A stretch of 64,000 nucleotides of DNA from an uncultured Opitutales bacterium. GTDB lineage: Bacteria > Verrucomicrobiota > Verrucomicrobiia > Opitutales > Seribacteraceae. Shown piece after piece: positions 27,540 to 36,927 of the stretch (its first letter is position 1; each line of letters starts with the position of its first letter). Where the stretch lies: NCBI GenBank assembly GCA_943789375.1, contig CALSTX010000010.1:267435-331434 (forward strand), written 5' to 3'. The translations under genes were made by a program, and so were the position numbers. Below the pieces are notes generated by a model. That model worked only from the letters and a program-made list of their open reading frames with translations. It was not told where the DNA came from and made no database searches.

Positions 27540-28400
27540 TTATCCTCGATTCCATTTGAAAGCAGAGGCGTAGCCCCATGCAAGACCAACAATAAGCCCA
27601 CCTGCATGAGCAAGGTTTGCAATATTTCCGAATATTCCGAAGAAGCAAAGGAAGAAAAAACCAAACATTATGATTGCGATTGTAGAATCGAGCTGAAATC
27701 CATCAGCAGGGTCGAGTTTACACTTTATCCATACATACCCAAATAAGCCATAAACCACTCCGGACATTCCGCCAAAAGAAGGGCCAGAATAAAGATATTG
27801 GCATAGGTTGGAGCAAACAGCTAACAATATGACAAAAGTTATAAAGAATTTAGAACCTTTCTTGTTTTCAACTTGGCTGCCCAAATCGTATAACCACCAC
27901 ATATTAAAAAAAATGTGGAAGATCGTGAAATGTAAAAATATGGGGGTAATGAGCCGCCAAATTTGTCCATCCTTAATGCTCGAGTTGATCTTAAGAGGAT
28001 TGGTAATTAAAGGGTTTTCGCCCATGCTAGAGACAAGGAAAAACGCAACGGAAGTAATGATCAATGCAAGGGTGAATATTCCTGGTTTTCGATCTTGATT
28101 TCTCCATTGTTTACTTAGGTCAAATTGCTTGAACCCCTTTGGTTTAATGAGTTTTTCCAATCGCTCATCCTCTTTTGGAACTGGTCGCGGATTTGTTACA
28201 TCAAACTGTTGATGCATTGGGTTTTTACGAAAAATCTCTAAATCAGCCTGGGTAGGCTGAAGTTGATCTTCTTCTGCAACCCAAATGGACCATTCAGTCT
28301 CGGACTCTTCTTCAAGGGAGGAATCTACCCCTTTTTCTTTGAGATAATTCCAGAAGCGAAGTGCTTCTTTTTCTAATTCAAATATTCCAATTCTACGCAT
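27540..28400 (-). CDS. Rhomboid intramembrane serine protease (GlpG-like)
   Basis: A 286-residue membrane protease. Residues 1-62 form a soluble domain resembling the GlpG cytoplasmic domain (MRRIGIFELEKEALRFWNYL). Six helices follow from about 108. The catalytic dyad is S213 in GGMSGVVYGLFG and H265 in ANLAHAGGLIVG. The HxxxN motif lies in FTIFHIFFNMWW (H162, N166), and the L1-loop WR pair is at 149-150. All key residues are present, so it should be active. It is the last gene of a TPR-S2P-rhomboid run, 7 bases after the S2P stop. Confidence 0.92.
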   Translation of the reverse strand: MRRIGIFELEKEALRFWNYLKEKGVDSSLEEESETEWSIWVAEEDQLQPTQADLEIFRKNPMHQQFDVTNPRPVPKEDERLEKLIKPKGFKQFDLSKQWRNQDRKPGIFTLALIITSVAFFLVSSMGENPLITNPLKINSSIKDGQIWRLITPIFLHFTIFHIFFNMWWLYDLGSQVENKKGSKFFITFVILLAVCSNLCQYLYSGPSFGGMSGVVYGLFGYVWIKCKLDPADGFQLDSTIAIIMFGFFFLCFFGIFGNIANLAHAGGLIVGLAWGYASAFKWNRG

Positions 28401-28407
28401 GATTTTT

Positions 28408-29079
28408 TTATCCTAATATGAGAGCAAAGAAGCCGAAAAACTGAGCTGTGAGTAAAGTGAGAGTCTGGTAAAAAAAAGTAGTGAATGCTTCAACATTGAT
28501 TAATACTAATAACAAGAAAAATCCATAACGCGAAAATTTAATGAAAGTACTATCACTCATTCCGACAGCTCTCTTGAGTAGATGAGAACCATCAAGGGGG
28601 GGTATGGGTAAGAGGTTAAAAAGGAAAAGAAGGCAATTTAAATTTACAATGATTGAAAGGAGGTGGAGTAAGGAATCACTGAGATGTAGGAATTGTGCGA
28701 GCACACCAAAGCCTAAGATTGCAAAAAAGGCTAGGCAGAGATTAGAAAAAGGACCTGCTAAAGTTATCAATATATCGTCTCTCGACCGAGTTTTATGGTT
28801 AGGTAAAGATACACGAACGGGTTTCCCCCACCCTAATATGGCAAAGCCTGGGCTCAAAAAAATCACAATTAAAGGAATGATAATTGTTCCAAGTAAATCG
28901 ATATGAACCATTGGGTCCAAGGTTACTCGACCTTCTTTTCTTGGAAGAGGATCACCGAGTTTATCCGCACAAAAGGCGTGAGCCCATTCATGTATAGATA
29001 TACTTATTACAAGAATGAAAAATAAGAGAACCTTTTCGAGAATAACATCCTGAGAAAACAATGCGTCACTCCAAGTCAT
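28408..29079 (-). CDS. Site-2 protease family zinc metalloprotease (M50)
   Basis: A 223-residue multi-pass membrane protease. The zinc site is HEWAH at residues 30-34 in the first long helix. The third ligand is in NLLPIPPLDGSHLLKRA at about residues 155-171 (D163 in the LDG motif). It lacks a PDZ or CBS domain, so it belongs to the short SpoIVFB/S2P-like branch whose substrates are mostly unknown. It lies 15 bases downstream of the TPR gene and 7 upstream of the rhomboid gene, so the three are probably co-transcribed. Confidence 0.9.
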   Translation of the reverse strand: MTWSDALFSQDVILEKVLLFFILVISISIHEWAHAFCADKLGDPLPRKEGRVTLDPMVHIDLLGTIIIPLIVIFLSPGFAILGWGKPVRVSLPNHKTRSRDDILITLAGPFSNLCLAFFAILGFGVLAQFLHLSDSLLHLLSIIVNLNCLLFLFNLLPIPPLDGSHLLKRAVGMSDSTFIKFSRYGFFLLLVLINVEAFTTFFYQTLTLLTAQFFGFFALILG

Positions 29080-29094
29080 TGAAAGAGGGCTAAG

Positions 29095-30180
29095 CTATTT
29101 AGCTGTATTAGAAAGAGTTGTACTCAAAAATTCTAGCTTTACCTTTCCTGCCTTATCTAATCTTGCTTTCAGTACATCCAGGGTTAATTCAGAGAGAAGT
29201 TTTTCTTCCTTCAACCGAGATGAGACAGATTGCATCCGTTTTAGATGTTTGTCTGTCGGGAAAATAAATCCTGTTTTAAGGGCTTCTTGACTGGACTTAG
29301 TAGAAGATTTTATTGGCAGTGCTTTACTCTTGGTATTCGTCGCTTGTTGGAGCAAAGAGAGCTTGGATTTGCTAAGACTTTTCGATGATACGCTCTGAAT
29401 TAGTTTTTTCGCTTCTCTCTTACGGTTCAACTCAATGAGAATTCGGGCTTTACATAATTTTATGTAATCTATTTCCGCTTTGGATAAATTGGAGAAGTTC
29501 GTTAATATCGAATCCCATTGGCTTAATGCTTCTTGTTTTTCATAACTTGGACAATCGAAAAAACATTGGGCATATCGGAGTGCATATTCAAATTTTTTAG
29601 GGGACAAGATCGATGCCGTTTTAAAAGACTCAAGCATCAAGGCAGATGATGCATCAGGAGCTAATATTTTTTCCTGAGCCAATTCGGTAGAAAATAAATA
29701 AATAAAAGTACCTAGCTCAAAATGATAATTAGCTACCTTCGGGTTGAGTTGGACTGCCATAAGGAAAAAAGGGAAGGCATCAACTGCTTTACCACTTTCA
29801 ACAAGGTAATTAGCAATTTGTTGCTTAATAACAGCCAACTTAGGTTCCAAGAGGTCAGCCTTCAGGAAGTAATCGATTGCCCGTTTATTTTGGCCAACTT
29901 TTTGTAAGAATTTTCCAAATAAAATGAGTCCATTTACATCCTTTGGGTTTTCTGCAAGGTGAGCTTCGTACGCGGAAACAACATTTTGTGCTTTTCTTGT
30001 AAGTTCAGCCTCTTGGTCATTAGAGCATTCTTTAGCATATTCGAAAAATGCAAACTGTTCTTGAATTACTTTGGCGAGGTTGTGTTCAGCAAGGGAATAT
30101 CCGTCTGGATCCGCATTTATTTTTGCGACAGTTAAAAAGGCCAGCAGAATCCAGGTATGGGTTGAATGGAGAAATCGCAC
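29095..30180 (-). CDS. Secreted tetratricopeptide-repeat protein
   Basis: An exported protein of about 361 residues from the GTG at 30180. That start gives the signal sequence RFLHSTHTWILLAFLTVAK; an upstream TTG at 30231 would add 17 residues ahead of it. At least two or three TPR-like helical repeats are visible, for example VNGLILFGKFLQKVGQNKRA followed by IDYFLKADLLEPKLAVIKQQ and a third unit ending AVQLNPKVANYHFELG. The C-terminal part is lysine/serine rich with no known domain. Function is unknown. Co-transcription with two intramembrane proteases may mean a shared envelope role. Confidence 0.8.
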   Translation of the reverse strand: MRFLHSTHTWILLAFLTVAKINADPDGYSLAEHNLAKVIQEQFAFFEYAKECSNDQEAELTRKAQNVVSAYEAHLAENPKDVNGLILFGKFLQKVGQNKRAIDYFLKADLLEPKLAVIKQQIANYLVESGKAVDAFPFFLMAVQLNPKVANYHFELGTFIYLFSTELAQEKILAPDASSALMLESFKTASILSPKKFEYALRYAQCFFDCPSYEKQEALSQWDSILTNFSNLSKAEIDYIKLCKARILIELNRKREAKKLIQSVSSKSLSKSKLSLLQQATNTKSKALPIKSSTKSSQEALKTGFIFPTDKHLKRMQSVSSRLKEEKLLSELTLDVLKARLDKAGKVKLEFLSTTLSNTAK

Positions 30181-30256
30181 GGTAGCTATATACAACCATA
30201 CATAGTGCAGCCTTTTCAAGCTTGGAAGCAATCGAGCAACATCTTAGGTTAGTGTA

Positions 30257-31420
30257 ATGCTCACCAAGAATCTTATCTTTCTGTTTTTTATCTGCCTAAG
30301 TTCATTTCTTTTTGCACAAAAAGCCGTGCAATCTATGTGGAGCCCCAATCTCTCTTACAGTGACATTGTGAAAAAAGCACAAAGCGGGGATCCATATCAT
30401 CAAGGTTTACTTGGAATCTATCTTCGGTCTGGTGAGGCTGGTTGTGCTGTTAATCTGAAGCTAGCTGGTGATTGGTCTCGAGTATCGTGGATGAAAGGAC
30501 ACCCCTTCGGGGCCTATAACTTAGCCAACCTTGCAATCTTAAGAGGAGACTTTGAAAAAGCTACTCAGCTTTATCAGGATGCTGCCCTACTTTTACAGCG
30601 AAAAGCATCGGACGGTGACGCAGTGGCAATGTACTGCATGGGCGAGATTGATTTTCAAGTTATTCCAACTAATGTCAAAAGAGCGATCGAATTTTTTAAA
30701 AGGTCTGCGGAAATTGGTTACCCTCCAGCCCAAGCTACGATTGGCACTTTATACTTAAAAGGATTACCGGGTTTGTTGGAAAAAGATTATCGTAAAGGGA
30801 TATCGATGCTCTCCGAAGCAGTGAACCAGAAATCGTTAACTGCCCGTTTTAATTTGGGAATGGCCTATTATAACGGCGATGGAGTACCAAAAGATGAGCT
30901 AAAAGCTTCTCAATGGTTGGAGGTAGCGGTCCGCCAAAATTTTTCGGAAGCGCAGTACACATTAGGTACCATGCTGGTCGAGGGTAATGGAATAAAAAGA
31001 AACACAAATAGAGGGCTTTCTCTGTTAGAAGCTGCTTCGTCTCAAGGTCATAAATTGGCTTCAAATTATTTACGTAAAAGGAATGGATCAGATCATCAAG
31101 TAAAACCAACTGCTTCAAAGATAATATCATCAGATAACCTTTCTGCATTAGATGATGAAAAAGTTCTTCAACAGGCGCGGAAATACTATACTGGTGTCGG
31201 ATATCCACGAAATTATGAAAAGGCCTATCAGCTTTTTTTACCCATTGCAAAAGGCGGAAATCCGGAAGCGTGTCGTTTTATTGGGTTAATGAAATTAACG
31301 GGTAAGGGGACCCCCAAAAGTCCACCTTCAGCGAAACAATGGTTATCCCTCGCTTCTCAAAAGGGAGATAAGGTAGCAACAAGAATGCTTTCTGAATACA
31401 GTGCTCTGTTTAAACCGTGA
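30257..31420 (+). CDS. Secreted Sel1-repeat protein
   Basis: A 387-residue exported protein. The signal peptide covers residues 1-20 (NLIFLFFICLSSFLFAQ). It carries a series of Sel1-like repeats of the form A-x2-x-LGxMYxxGxGVxxDxxKAxxW. Examples are QSLTARFNLGMAYYNGDGVP followed by KDELKASQWLEVAVRQN, and AQYTLGTMLVEGNGIKRNTN. A final set after residue 320 includes ACRFIGLMKLTGKGTPKSPP. Such repeats make protein-binding solenoids. The gene is divergent from the TPR gene, 76 bases away, and may share a control region. Function unknown. Confidence 0.85.
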   Translation: MLTKNLIFLFFICLSSFLFAQKAVQSMWSPNLSYSDIVKKAQSGDPYHQGLLGIYLRSGEAGCAVNLKLAGDWSRVSWMKGHPFGAYNLANLAILRGDFEKATQLYQDAALLLQRKASDGDAVAMYCMGEIDFQVIPTNVKRAIEFFKRSAEIGYPPAQATIGTLYLKGLPGLLEKDYRKGISMLSEAVNQKSLTARFNLGMAYYNGDGVPKDELKASQWLEVAVRQNFSEAQYTLGTMLVEGNGIKRNTNRGLSLLEAASSQGHKLASNYLRKRNGSDHQVKPTASKIISSDNLSALDDEKVLQQARKYYTGVGYPRNYEKAYQLFLPIAKGGNPEACRFIGLMKLTGKGTPKSPPSAKQWLSLASQKGDKVATRMLSEYSALFKP

Positions 31421-31506
31421 GAGTATTAAACTGCCCTTCTTTATTTGCTGTGGATGAGTAAAAGCTAACTATTAAAGAGGCTTTAAGGTTTAGATAGATC
31501 AAGATT

Positions 31507-34005
31507 GTGCTTACCATACAAGACTTGCCTGTTGTCAAAGAGTTTTTCAAATTTGAGAAACTTTGGAGCCAAACGAATAATTTTGCCCTGCAAGCTCCCA
31601 CTGGCTCTGGCAAGTCACTGGGTTTACCTTGGTCGCTTCTGCAGTCAAAATTATTGGACGGCCAAGTTCTTATTGTTCAACCTCGGAGAATTGCTGCTGT
31701 ATCTTTAGCGAGAACATTGTCCGGTATTCTTAATTCAAAAATTGGAGAGTCCGTGGGTTATCAAATCCGCTTCGATAATAAAAGCAATGAGTATACAAAG
31801 GTTATTTATGTGACCGATGGAATCTTGTTTCGACTACTGGAGTCTGATCCTACCCTGTCACGCGCTGGGCTTGTGATTTTTGATGAGTTCCATGAGAGAA
31901 CACTGAAAATGGATGCTAGTCTTGCCCTGCTAAAAAAAGTTCAAAAAGACATCCGGCCAAATCTTAAATTACTTTTAACATCTGCCACAATTGATCTTGA
32001 TAAGGCTTCAAACTCTTTACCAGACTGTGTGAAATTATCGGTTTCCGGGCGGACTTTTCCTGTGGATATAAAATACAGGCACAATGTAGAGAACCTAGTA
32101 CTTTGGAAGCAAATCGAAAAGGAAGCGAAAAAAGGGATGGCAGCATATCCTGGAGACCTTCTTGTTTTTGTAGATGGTGTTGCGAATATAAGAAAAGTCA
32201 TTCGTGAAATTCAGTTTCAAAAATGGTCTAATGGATGCCTGGTGCTTGGACTTTTTGGGGATATGCCAAAAGAGCAACAGGATAAAGTTTTTGAACAAAA
32301 TTCAGCTAGAAAAATTATTGTGGCGACCAATATTGCTGAAACCTCGTTGACGATTCCCGGGGTCCGTATCGTGATTGATTCTGGAATATCCAAGGTCATG
32401 CAATATGATTCCTTGCGGAGTATCAACAGCTTGCTGCCCCAAAAAATTAGTAAAAGCTCTGCTGATCAACGAAGTGGAAGGGCAGGAAGATTGTCTCCTG
32501 GTGTTTGTATCCGACTATGGAGTGAATCAGATCACAGGCTTAGAAATGAATACCAAGAGCCAGAAATTAAACGCTTAGATTTATCAGAATTATGCCTAGG
32601 CTTAATATCAAGAGGGTTAAAGCCTGAAGTACTAGGTTGGTATGACTCGCCTTCTCATTCCCATTGGGAGAAAGCGAGAAAACAACTTATCAATCTATCA
32701 CTACTTGAGCAAGATGGCAGGATTACAACAAAAGGACTAGCCATTGCACAAGTGCCGCTTCAACCAAAATTGAGTCTTGCTTTAGACCATGCAGCTTCAA
32801 TTAACTGTCTTTCAGAATTAGCTATTATCCTTTCGATAGCTGAGTCGAGGAATCCTTTTTCGGATGAATTTATTAAGTCTCAAAAAGATGCAAATCCGCA
32901 TTGCAGCTCAGATTTAGGTCTTTTGTTAGAATCTTATTATTTCACTAGGAATAATAAGATTTCATTAGATTTTGGTCGCACTTATGGAATTAATCTGAAG
33001 AGATTACAGGAGTGTGAAAGAGTTGCTAGCCAATATTGCTCTTATTTCAATCAATCTTTTAATCCTCAAAATCTTCACCACGATGAAATCACCAAAATAT
33101 TACTTCATCTCTTTCCCGATAATGTAGTCCGCTGTAAAAGCCAGGGTAGAAAATTATACGAGAATACAAAAGGAAACCATTTTTTTGCCTCGCCCCATTC
33201 AACAATTGGAGATGTTGAATGGGCATTTCCTTTAATCGTTACCGAAAAATTTTTCAAAGGAAGAGTGCAGACCCAAATGGATCTGTTATCGGAAATTAAA
33301 GAAGAATGGATTCTGGATGCACTCCCCGTAGGAACAAAAATTACCAGAAATTCTTATTTGGACCCTCATTCAAGGAAGGTTATAGTAGAGAGTTTCATTC
33401 CATTTGGTGTTCATAAATTAAATCTGAAGCGAGAATATGACCCTAACAAAGAGGATATAGCACAAGCTTATGCTCAATCTATCTTGAATGGAGACCTGTC
33501 TTTAAAAAATTGGTCTGATAAAGTGGATCAATTATTTGAGAGACTTAATTTTCTAGCCGTTACTTTTTCTGATTTAGGATTAAAACCATTGGATTCCGAC
33601 GATATGCAAATGATTGTAGAACAGATTTGTCTCGGAAAGAAAAGTTGGAAAGAAATAAAGAATGCAGATGTTTTCCCCGCCTTGAATGAATATTTGGGCG
33701 ATGAGACTTTACATCTATTAAATTATCATGCTCCCACCCACATTTCATTGGGTAATAAATCTAGAAGTGTGGCTTTACACTATTTGAATTGCATGGTAAC
33801 AATGAAAATTAAGCTTCAAGAACTTTACGACATTGATAAACATCCACATTTGTTAAATGGAGACTTTCCCATTATTGTTGAAATTCTCGCTCCTAATGGC
33901 AGGCATATACAGCGAACGAGTAATATTATGGACTTCTGGGACAGTTCTTATGTGGCAATAAAAAAAGAGCTAGCAGGCCGGTACCCCAAGCATGAATGGA
34001 GATAA
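31507..34005 (+). CDS. hrpB: ATP-dependent helicase HrpB
   Basis: An 832-residue DEAH-type helicase. The start is GTG at 31507. Motif I is APTGSGKSLGLPW at about residue 29. Motif II reads DEFHERTLKMDASLALLKK (DEFH in place of DEAH). Motif III is SATID, and motif VI is in SADQRSGRAGRLSPGVCIRLW. The long C-terminal part with FPDNVVRCKS and later LNYHAPTHISL resembles the HrpB-specific C-terminal domain. HrpB proteins are widespread in bacteria but their RNA target is poorly defined. The stop overlaps yraN by 14 bases. Confidence 0.9.
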   Translation: MLTIQDLPVVKEFFKFEKLWSQTNNFALQAPTGSGKSLGLPWSLLQSKLLDGQVLIVQPRRIAAVSLARTLSGILNSKIGESVGYQIRFDNKSNEYTKVIYVTDGILFRLLESDPTLSRAGLVIFDEFHERTLKMDASLALLKKVQKDIRPNLKLLLTSATIDLDKASNSLPDCVKLSVSGRTFPVDIKYRHNVENLVLWKQIEKEAKKGMAAYPGDLLVFVDGVANIRKVIREIQFQKWSNGCLVLGLFGDMPKEQQDKVFEQNSARKIIVATNIAETSLTIPGVRIVIDSGISKVMQYDSLRSINSLLPQKISKSSADQRSGRAGRLSPGVCIRLWSESDHRLRNEYQEPEIKRLDLSELCLGLISRGLKPEVLGWYDSPSHSHWEKARKQLINLSLLEQDGRITTKGLAIAQVPLQPKLSLALDHAASINCLSELAIILSIAESRNPFSDEFIKSQKDANPHCSSDLGLLLESYYFTRNNKISLDFGRTYGINLKRLQECERVASQYCSYFNQSFNPQNLHHDEITKILLHLFPDNVVRCKSQGRKLYENTKGNHFFASPHSTIGDVEWAFPLIVTEKFFKGRVQTQMDLLSEIKEEWILDALPVGTKITRNSYLDPHSRKVIVESFIPFGVHKLNLKREYDPNKEDIAQAYAQSILNGDLSLKNWSDKVDQLFERLNFLAVTFSDLGLKPLDSDDMQMIVEQICLGKKSWKEIKNADVFPALNEYLGDETLHLLNYHAPTHISLGNKSRSVALHYLNCMVTMKIKLQELYDIDKHPHLLNGDFPIIVEILAPNGRHIQRTSNIMDFWDSSYVAIKKELAGRYPKHEWR

Positions 34006-34453
34006 AACTTCAAGGGAGAAACTGAGGCTTTTATATTTTTGGTATCTCTATTATTTAAAGAAAAAGATACCCAAAGATAGTAAATTGAGAGGTGAATATG
34101 GTGAGTGGTTGGCAGAGCGATATTTACTCAAAAAAGCTTATACATGCCTCCACCGAAATTGGAGAAGTAAGCAGGATAGAAGAATGGAGTTAGATCTTGT
34201 TTGCTTGCAGGATAACCACTTAGTTTTTGTTGAAGTGCGGGCACGCTCCAGTAATGCCATGGTCAATGGTTGGCAATCTTTGAGTCCTCGAAAAAGAAAA
34301 GCATTATTAACTTCAAGTAAGCATTATCTGCAAGAAGAGAAGAGATTTCTTGAGTCCTACAGGTTTGATCTTGTTGAAATTGATATCCCTGAGAATTCTT
34401 TTACAGAATTTAGGCTTTTCCATCATGAAAACATTGCCATTTATAAGAGATGA
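33992..34453 (+). CDS. yraN: YraN/UPF0102 family nuclease-like protein
   Basis: A 153-residue protein related to Holliday-junction resolvase-type nucleases. The family pattern is clear: GEYGEWLAERYLLKKAYTCL, then RNWRSK, then RMELDLVCLQDNHLVFVEVR. The E-x-D...E-x-K-like catalytic set would be E/D in 'MELDLV' and E in 'VEVR'; the usual lysine is R here. The N-terminal extension of about 30 residues is basic and hydrophobic. The ATG lies inside the end of hrpB, so the two are probably coupled. Confidence 0.85.
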   Translation: MNGDKTSREKLRLLYFWYLYYLKKKIPKDSKLRGEYGEWLAERYLLKKAYTCLHRNWRSKQDRRMELDLVCLQDNHLVFVEVRARSSNAMVNGWQSLSPRKRKALLTSSKHYLQEEKRFLESYRFDLVEIDIPENSFTEFRLFHHENIAIYKR

Positions 34454-34472
34454 ATTCATCTTTGAGTATTTT

Positions 34473-36017
34473 ATGATTCATAAACCAAATTCTTCGATAG
34501 GCCCTTTAGTAACAGGTAAAACACCTCCAACCATTGTGGTTATATTTGGTGCATCAGGTGATCTCACGGCCAGAAAGCTTGCACCTGCCATTTATAACCT
34601 TTCGATGGACAATCTTCTGCCTAGCTCATGTTTTCTGATTGGATATGGGAGAAAAGAAATTAGTAACGATGCATTTAAAAATTACATTATTGAATCTATA
34701 AATAAGCATTCTCGAAGAAAGATCTCAGGCAAGGCTTGGGATGCTTTGCATGACAAGGTTAGCTTTCATGCTGGGGCATATGATAATCTAGAAGACTTTC
34801 AATCCCTTAAAAACGAGATAGAAACGATAGAAAAGAAGCTCAAAAAGCCCGTTCAGTGCCTCTTTTATATCTCAACTCCACCAAGTGTTTTCAAGCCAAT
34901 TTTGGAGAATCTCGGTATTAGTGGTCTAGCTAAAAGACATAGGAATAGAGAGGAGGAATCAAAGGTAATTATCGAAAAGCCATTTGGTCACGACCTTGCT
35001 TCTGCAAATGATTTAAATGCGATTATCAATCGTCGCTTTGAAGAAACTCAGGTTTTTCGTATCGATCATTACTTGGGTAAAGAAACAGTACAGAGCTTAT
35101 TGGTTCAAAGGTTTGCCAATTCAATTTTTGAGCCTATTTGGAATAGGAATTATGTATCAAGTGTTCAGATAACAGTTTCAGAAAATTTAGGAGTAGGAAG
35201 TCGGGGAGGTTATTATGATCGAAGTGGTGCCTTGCGAGATATGATACAAAATCATGTCATGCAACTTCTTGCACTTACTGCTATGGAGCCCCCCTCTTCC
35301 CTTGATCCTGAATCTATTCGCAATGAAAAAGTAAAAGCTCTACAAGCCTTAAAACCACTCGTGCTCAACGGAGATAATCCAGAAGTTGTTCGTGGTGTAT
35401 ATTCTCAAGGATTGGTAGACGGAGAAAAAGCAATCGGCTATTTACAAGAAATGGGAATACCCGAACAATCGATTACGGAAACCTATGCTTCCTTATGCCT
35501 GCATATTGAAAATTGGCGATGGAAAGGAGTGCCTTTTTATTTAAGGTCAGGAAAACGATTAGCTAAAAAAGCGAGTGAAATTGTCGTCCAATTTAAAAGA
35601 CCTCCTGAAATACTTTTTGGCAAGGATTCAAAGTACGCGGTTAGCCCCAATTTGTTAGTTATACGAATCCAACCCAACGAAGGCATAACTTTATACCTTA
35701 ACTCTAAGACACCTGGACTGGAAACTAAATTACAACCTATTGAGTTAGCTTTTGGCTATGAAACTACTTTCGGCTCCAATACTCCAGAAGCATACGAAAG
35801 GCTTATTCTGGACGCACTTAATGGTGATGGCACCCTTTTTATTCGAGGCGATGAAGCAGAAACTTCATGGGGTCTCTTGTCCCCTGTCTTGGATTATTGG
35901 CAAGACGAAGGGAAAAAGGGATTAGAAAATTATGCTTCTGGTACTTGGGGGCCACTTTCTGCAGATAAACTACTTTTAGCTCGCGGACATGAATGGTTAA
36001 CTGGAAATGTAGTGTAG
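34473..36017 (+). CDS. zwf: Glucose-6-phosphate 1-dehydrogenase
   Basis: Oxidises glucose 6-phosphate and makes NADPH, feeding the pentose phosphate pathway. The start at ATG 34473 gives 514 residues and places the nucleotide-binding motif IFGASGDLTARKLAPA at about residue 22. The frame is open upstream to 34350 but that part overlaps yraN and is not G6PDH-like. The active-site motif RIDHYLGKETVQ at about residues 195-206 has the catalytic lysine and histidine. Neither pgl nor gnd is adjacent. It is followed after 2 bases by msrA. Confidence 0.95.
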   Translation: MIHKPNSSIGPLVTGKTPPTIVVIFGASGDLTARKLAPAIYNLSMDNLLPSSCFLIGYGRKEISNDAFKNYIIESINKHSRRKISGKAWDALHDKVSFHAGAYDNLEDFQSLKNEIETIEKKLKKPVQCLFYISTPPSVFKPILENLGISGLAKRHRNREEESKVIIEKPFGHDLASANDLNAIINRRFEETQVFRIDHYLGKETVQSLLVQRFANSIFEPIWNRNYVSSVQITVSENLGVGSRGGYYDRSGALRDMIQNHVMQLLALTAMEPPSSLDPESIRNEKVKALQALKPLVLNGDNPEVVRGVYSQGLVDGEKAIGYLQEMGIPEQSITETYASLCLHIENWRWKGVPFYLRSGKRLAKKASEIVVQFKRPPEILFGKDSKYAVSPNLLVIRIQPNEGITLYLNSKTPGLETKLQPIELAFGYETTFGSNTPEAYERLILDALNGDGTLFIRGDEAETSWGLLSPVLDYWQDEGKKGLENYASGTWGPLSADKLLLARGHEWLTGNVV

Positions 36018-36019
36018 GT

Positions 36020-36631
36020 ATGAAATGTAAGATTTTTCTCTTTTTCTCTTTTTTACTTTTATCGTTGATCATGCACTCTAAAAACGAAAGTCCACAAACA
36101 ACAGAAAAAGATAGCACGGATAATCAGCCAGAGTTTGCTATCTTAGGAGGGGGATGCTTTTGGTGTACCGAAGCTGTGTTTGAAAAGATTAAGGGCGTTG
36201 CCAGTGTCGTTTCTGGGTACGCAGGCGGAGATTCAAAAAACCCAACTTACAAAGAGATTTGTACTGGTAAATCTGGTCACGCTGAGGTTATAAAAATAAA
36301 ATATAACCCACAAATCATTGGTTTTGGAAAGATTTTAGAAATTTTCGGAAAGTGCCATGATCCAACAACCTTAAATCGTCAAGGTGCTGATGTTGGTACA
36401 CAGTATCGTTCAACTATTATGTATCTTACGAAAGAACAAAAGGCTCTTGCCGAGCAGTGGAAGCGTGAACTAAGTGCCGAATTACCTTCTCCAGTGGTAA
36501 CTGAAATTGTGCAAGCTCCAGTCTTTTACGAAGCTGAAGAATATCATCAAAATTATTACGAAAGAAACCCTAATCAAGGATACTGTAATTTCGTAATTCG
36601 CCCTAAATTAAAAAAGCTAGATTTAGAGTAG
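36020..36631 (+). CDS. msrA: Peptide methionine sulfoxide reductase MsrA, exported form
   Basis: Repairs oxidised methionine (S-sulfoxide) in proteins. From the ATG at 36020 the protein is 203 residues with an N-terminal hydrophobic signal or anchor (KIFLFFSFLLLSLIMHS). The catalytic domain starts FAILGGGCFWCTEAVFEKIK, with the nucleophilic cysteine in GCFWC, and includes DPTTLNRQGADVGTQYRSTI and EYHQNYYERNPNQGYC. Export suggests it serves periplasmic or outer-membrane proteins. It begins 2 bases after the zwf stop. No MsrB domain or gene is adjacent. Confidence 0.93.
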   Translation: MKCKIFLFFSFLLLSLIMHSKNESPQTTEKDSTDNQPEFAILGGGCFWCTEAVFEKIKGVASVVSGYAGGDSKNPTYKEICTGKSGHAEVIKIKYNPQIIGFGKILEIFGKCHDPTTLNRQGADVGTQYRSTIMYLTKEQKALAEQWKRELSAELPSPVVTEIVQAPVFYEAEEYHQNYYERNPNQGYCNFVIRPKLKKLDLE

Positions 36632-36927
36632 CGGTTTTGTTGAAAAGTATTGAAAGTCAATAAATTTGACTGAGAGGAAGTGTTGCGAAATGTAAATTTT
36701 TCTTTTGTTCTTTTTTTTAGGATAAAAGCCTCAGTAAATTACCTTTTTTTGAATTTTTTGGGACCTTTTTAAATTTAAAGAAATATAAGTCATTGATTGT
36801 CAGTAATAAAGAATAAATATATATCAAATATTCAACTTATATTTTTTTTATGATTTAGTAATAAAAAACAATAACATGAAAATATATTTTTATTGTATTA
36901 TGAAAAAAATGTCACTATTGTAATAAA
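36632..36927. other. Very AT-rich intergenic region upstream of the AraC regulator
   Basis: About 296 bases without a supported gene. The right half is nearly all A and T, with several A or T runs of six to eight. No inverted repeat followed by a T run that I would call a terminator for msrA is evident, though T-tracts occur at about 36695-36720. The region probably holds the promoter of the downstream PAS-AraC gene; a candidate is listed separately. Confidence 0.6.
36797..36825 (+). promoter_or_regulatory. Candidate sigma-70 type promoter for the AraC gene
   Basis: TTGTCA at 36797-36802 (one mismatch to TTGACA) is followed by a 17-base spacer and TATATC at 36820-36825 (four of six to TATAAT). 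It lies about 100 bases before the AraC-family ATG. In such AT-rich sequence a chance match is quite possible, so this is only a candidate. Confidence 0.3.

Noticed and set aside
34350..34472. N-terminal extension of zwf
   Set aside because: It overlaps yraN and lacks G6PDH similarity; the ATG at 34473 fits the family length and motif position.
36632..36927. Small RNA or gene in the AT-rich gap before the AraC gene
   Set aside because: No stable stem, ORF or terminator is visible; the sequence is mostly A and T runs.
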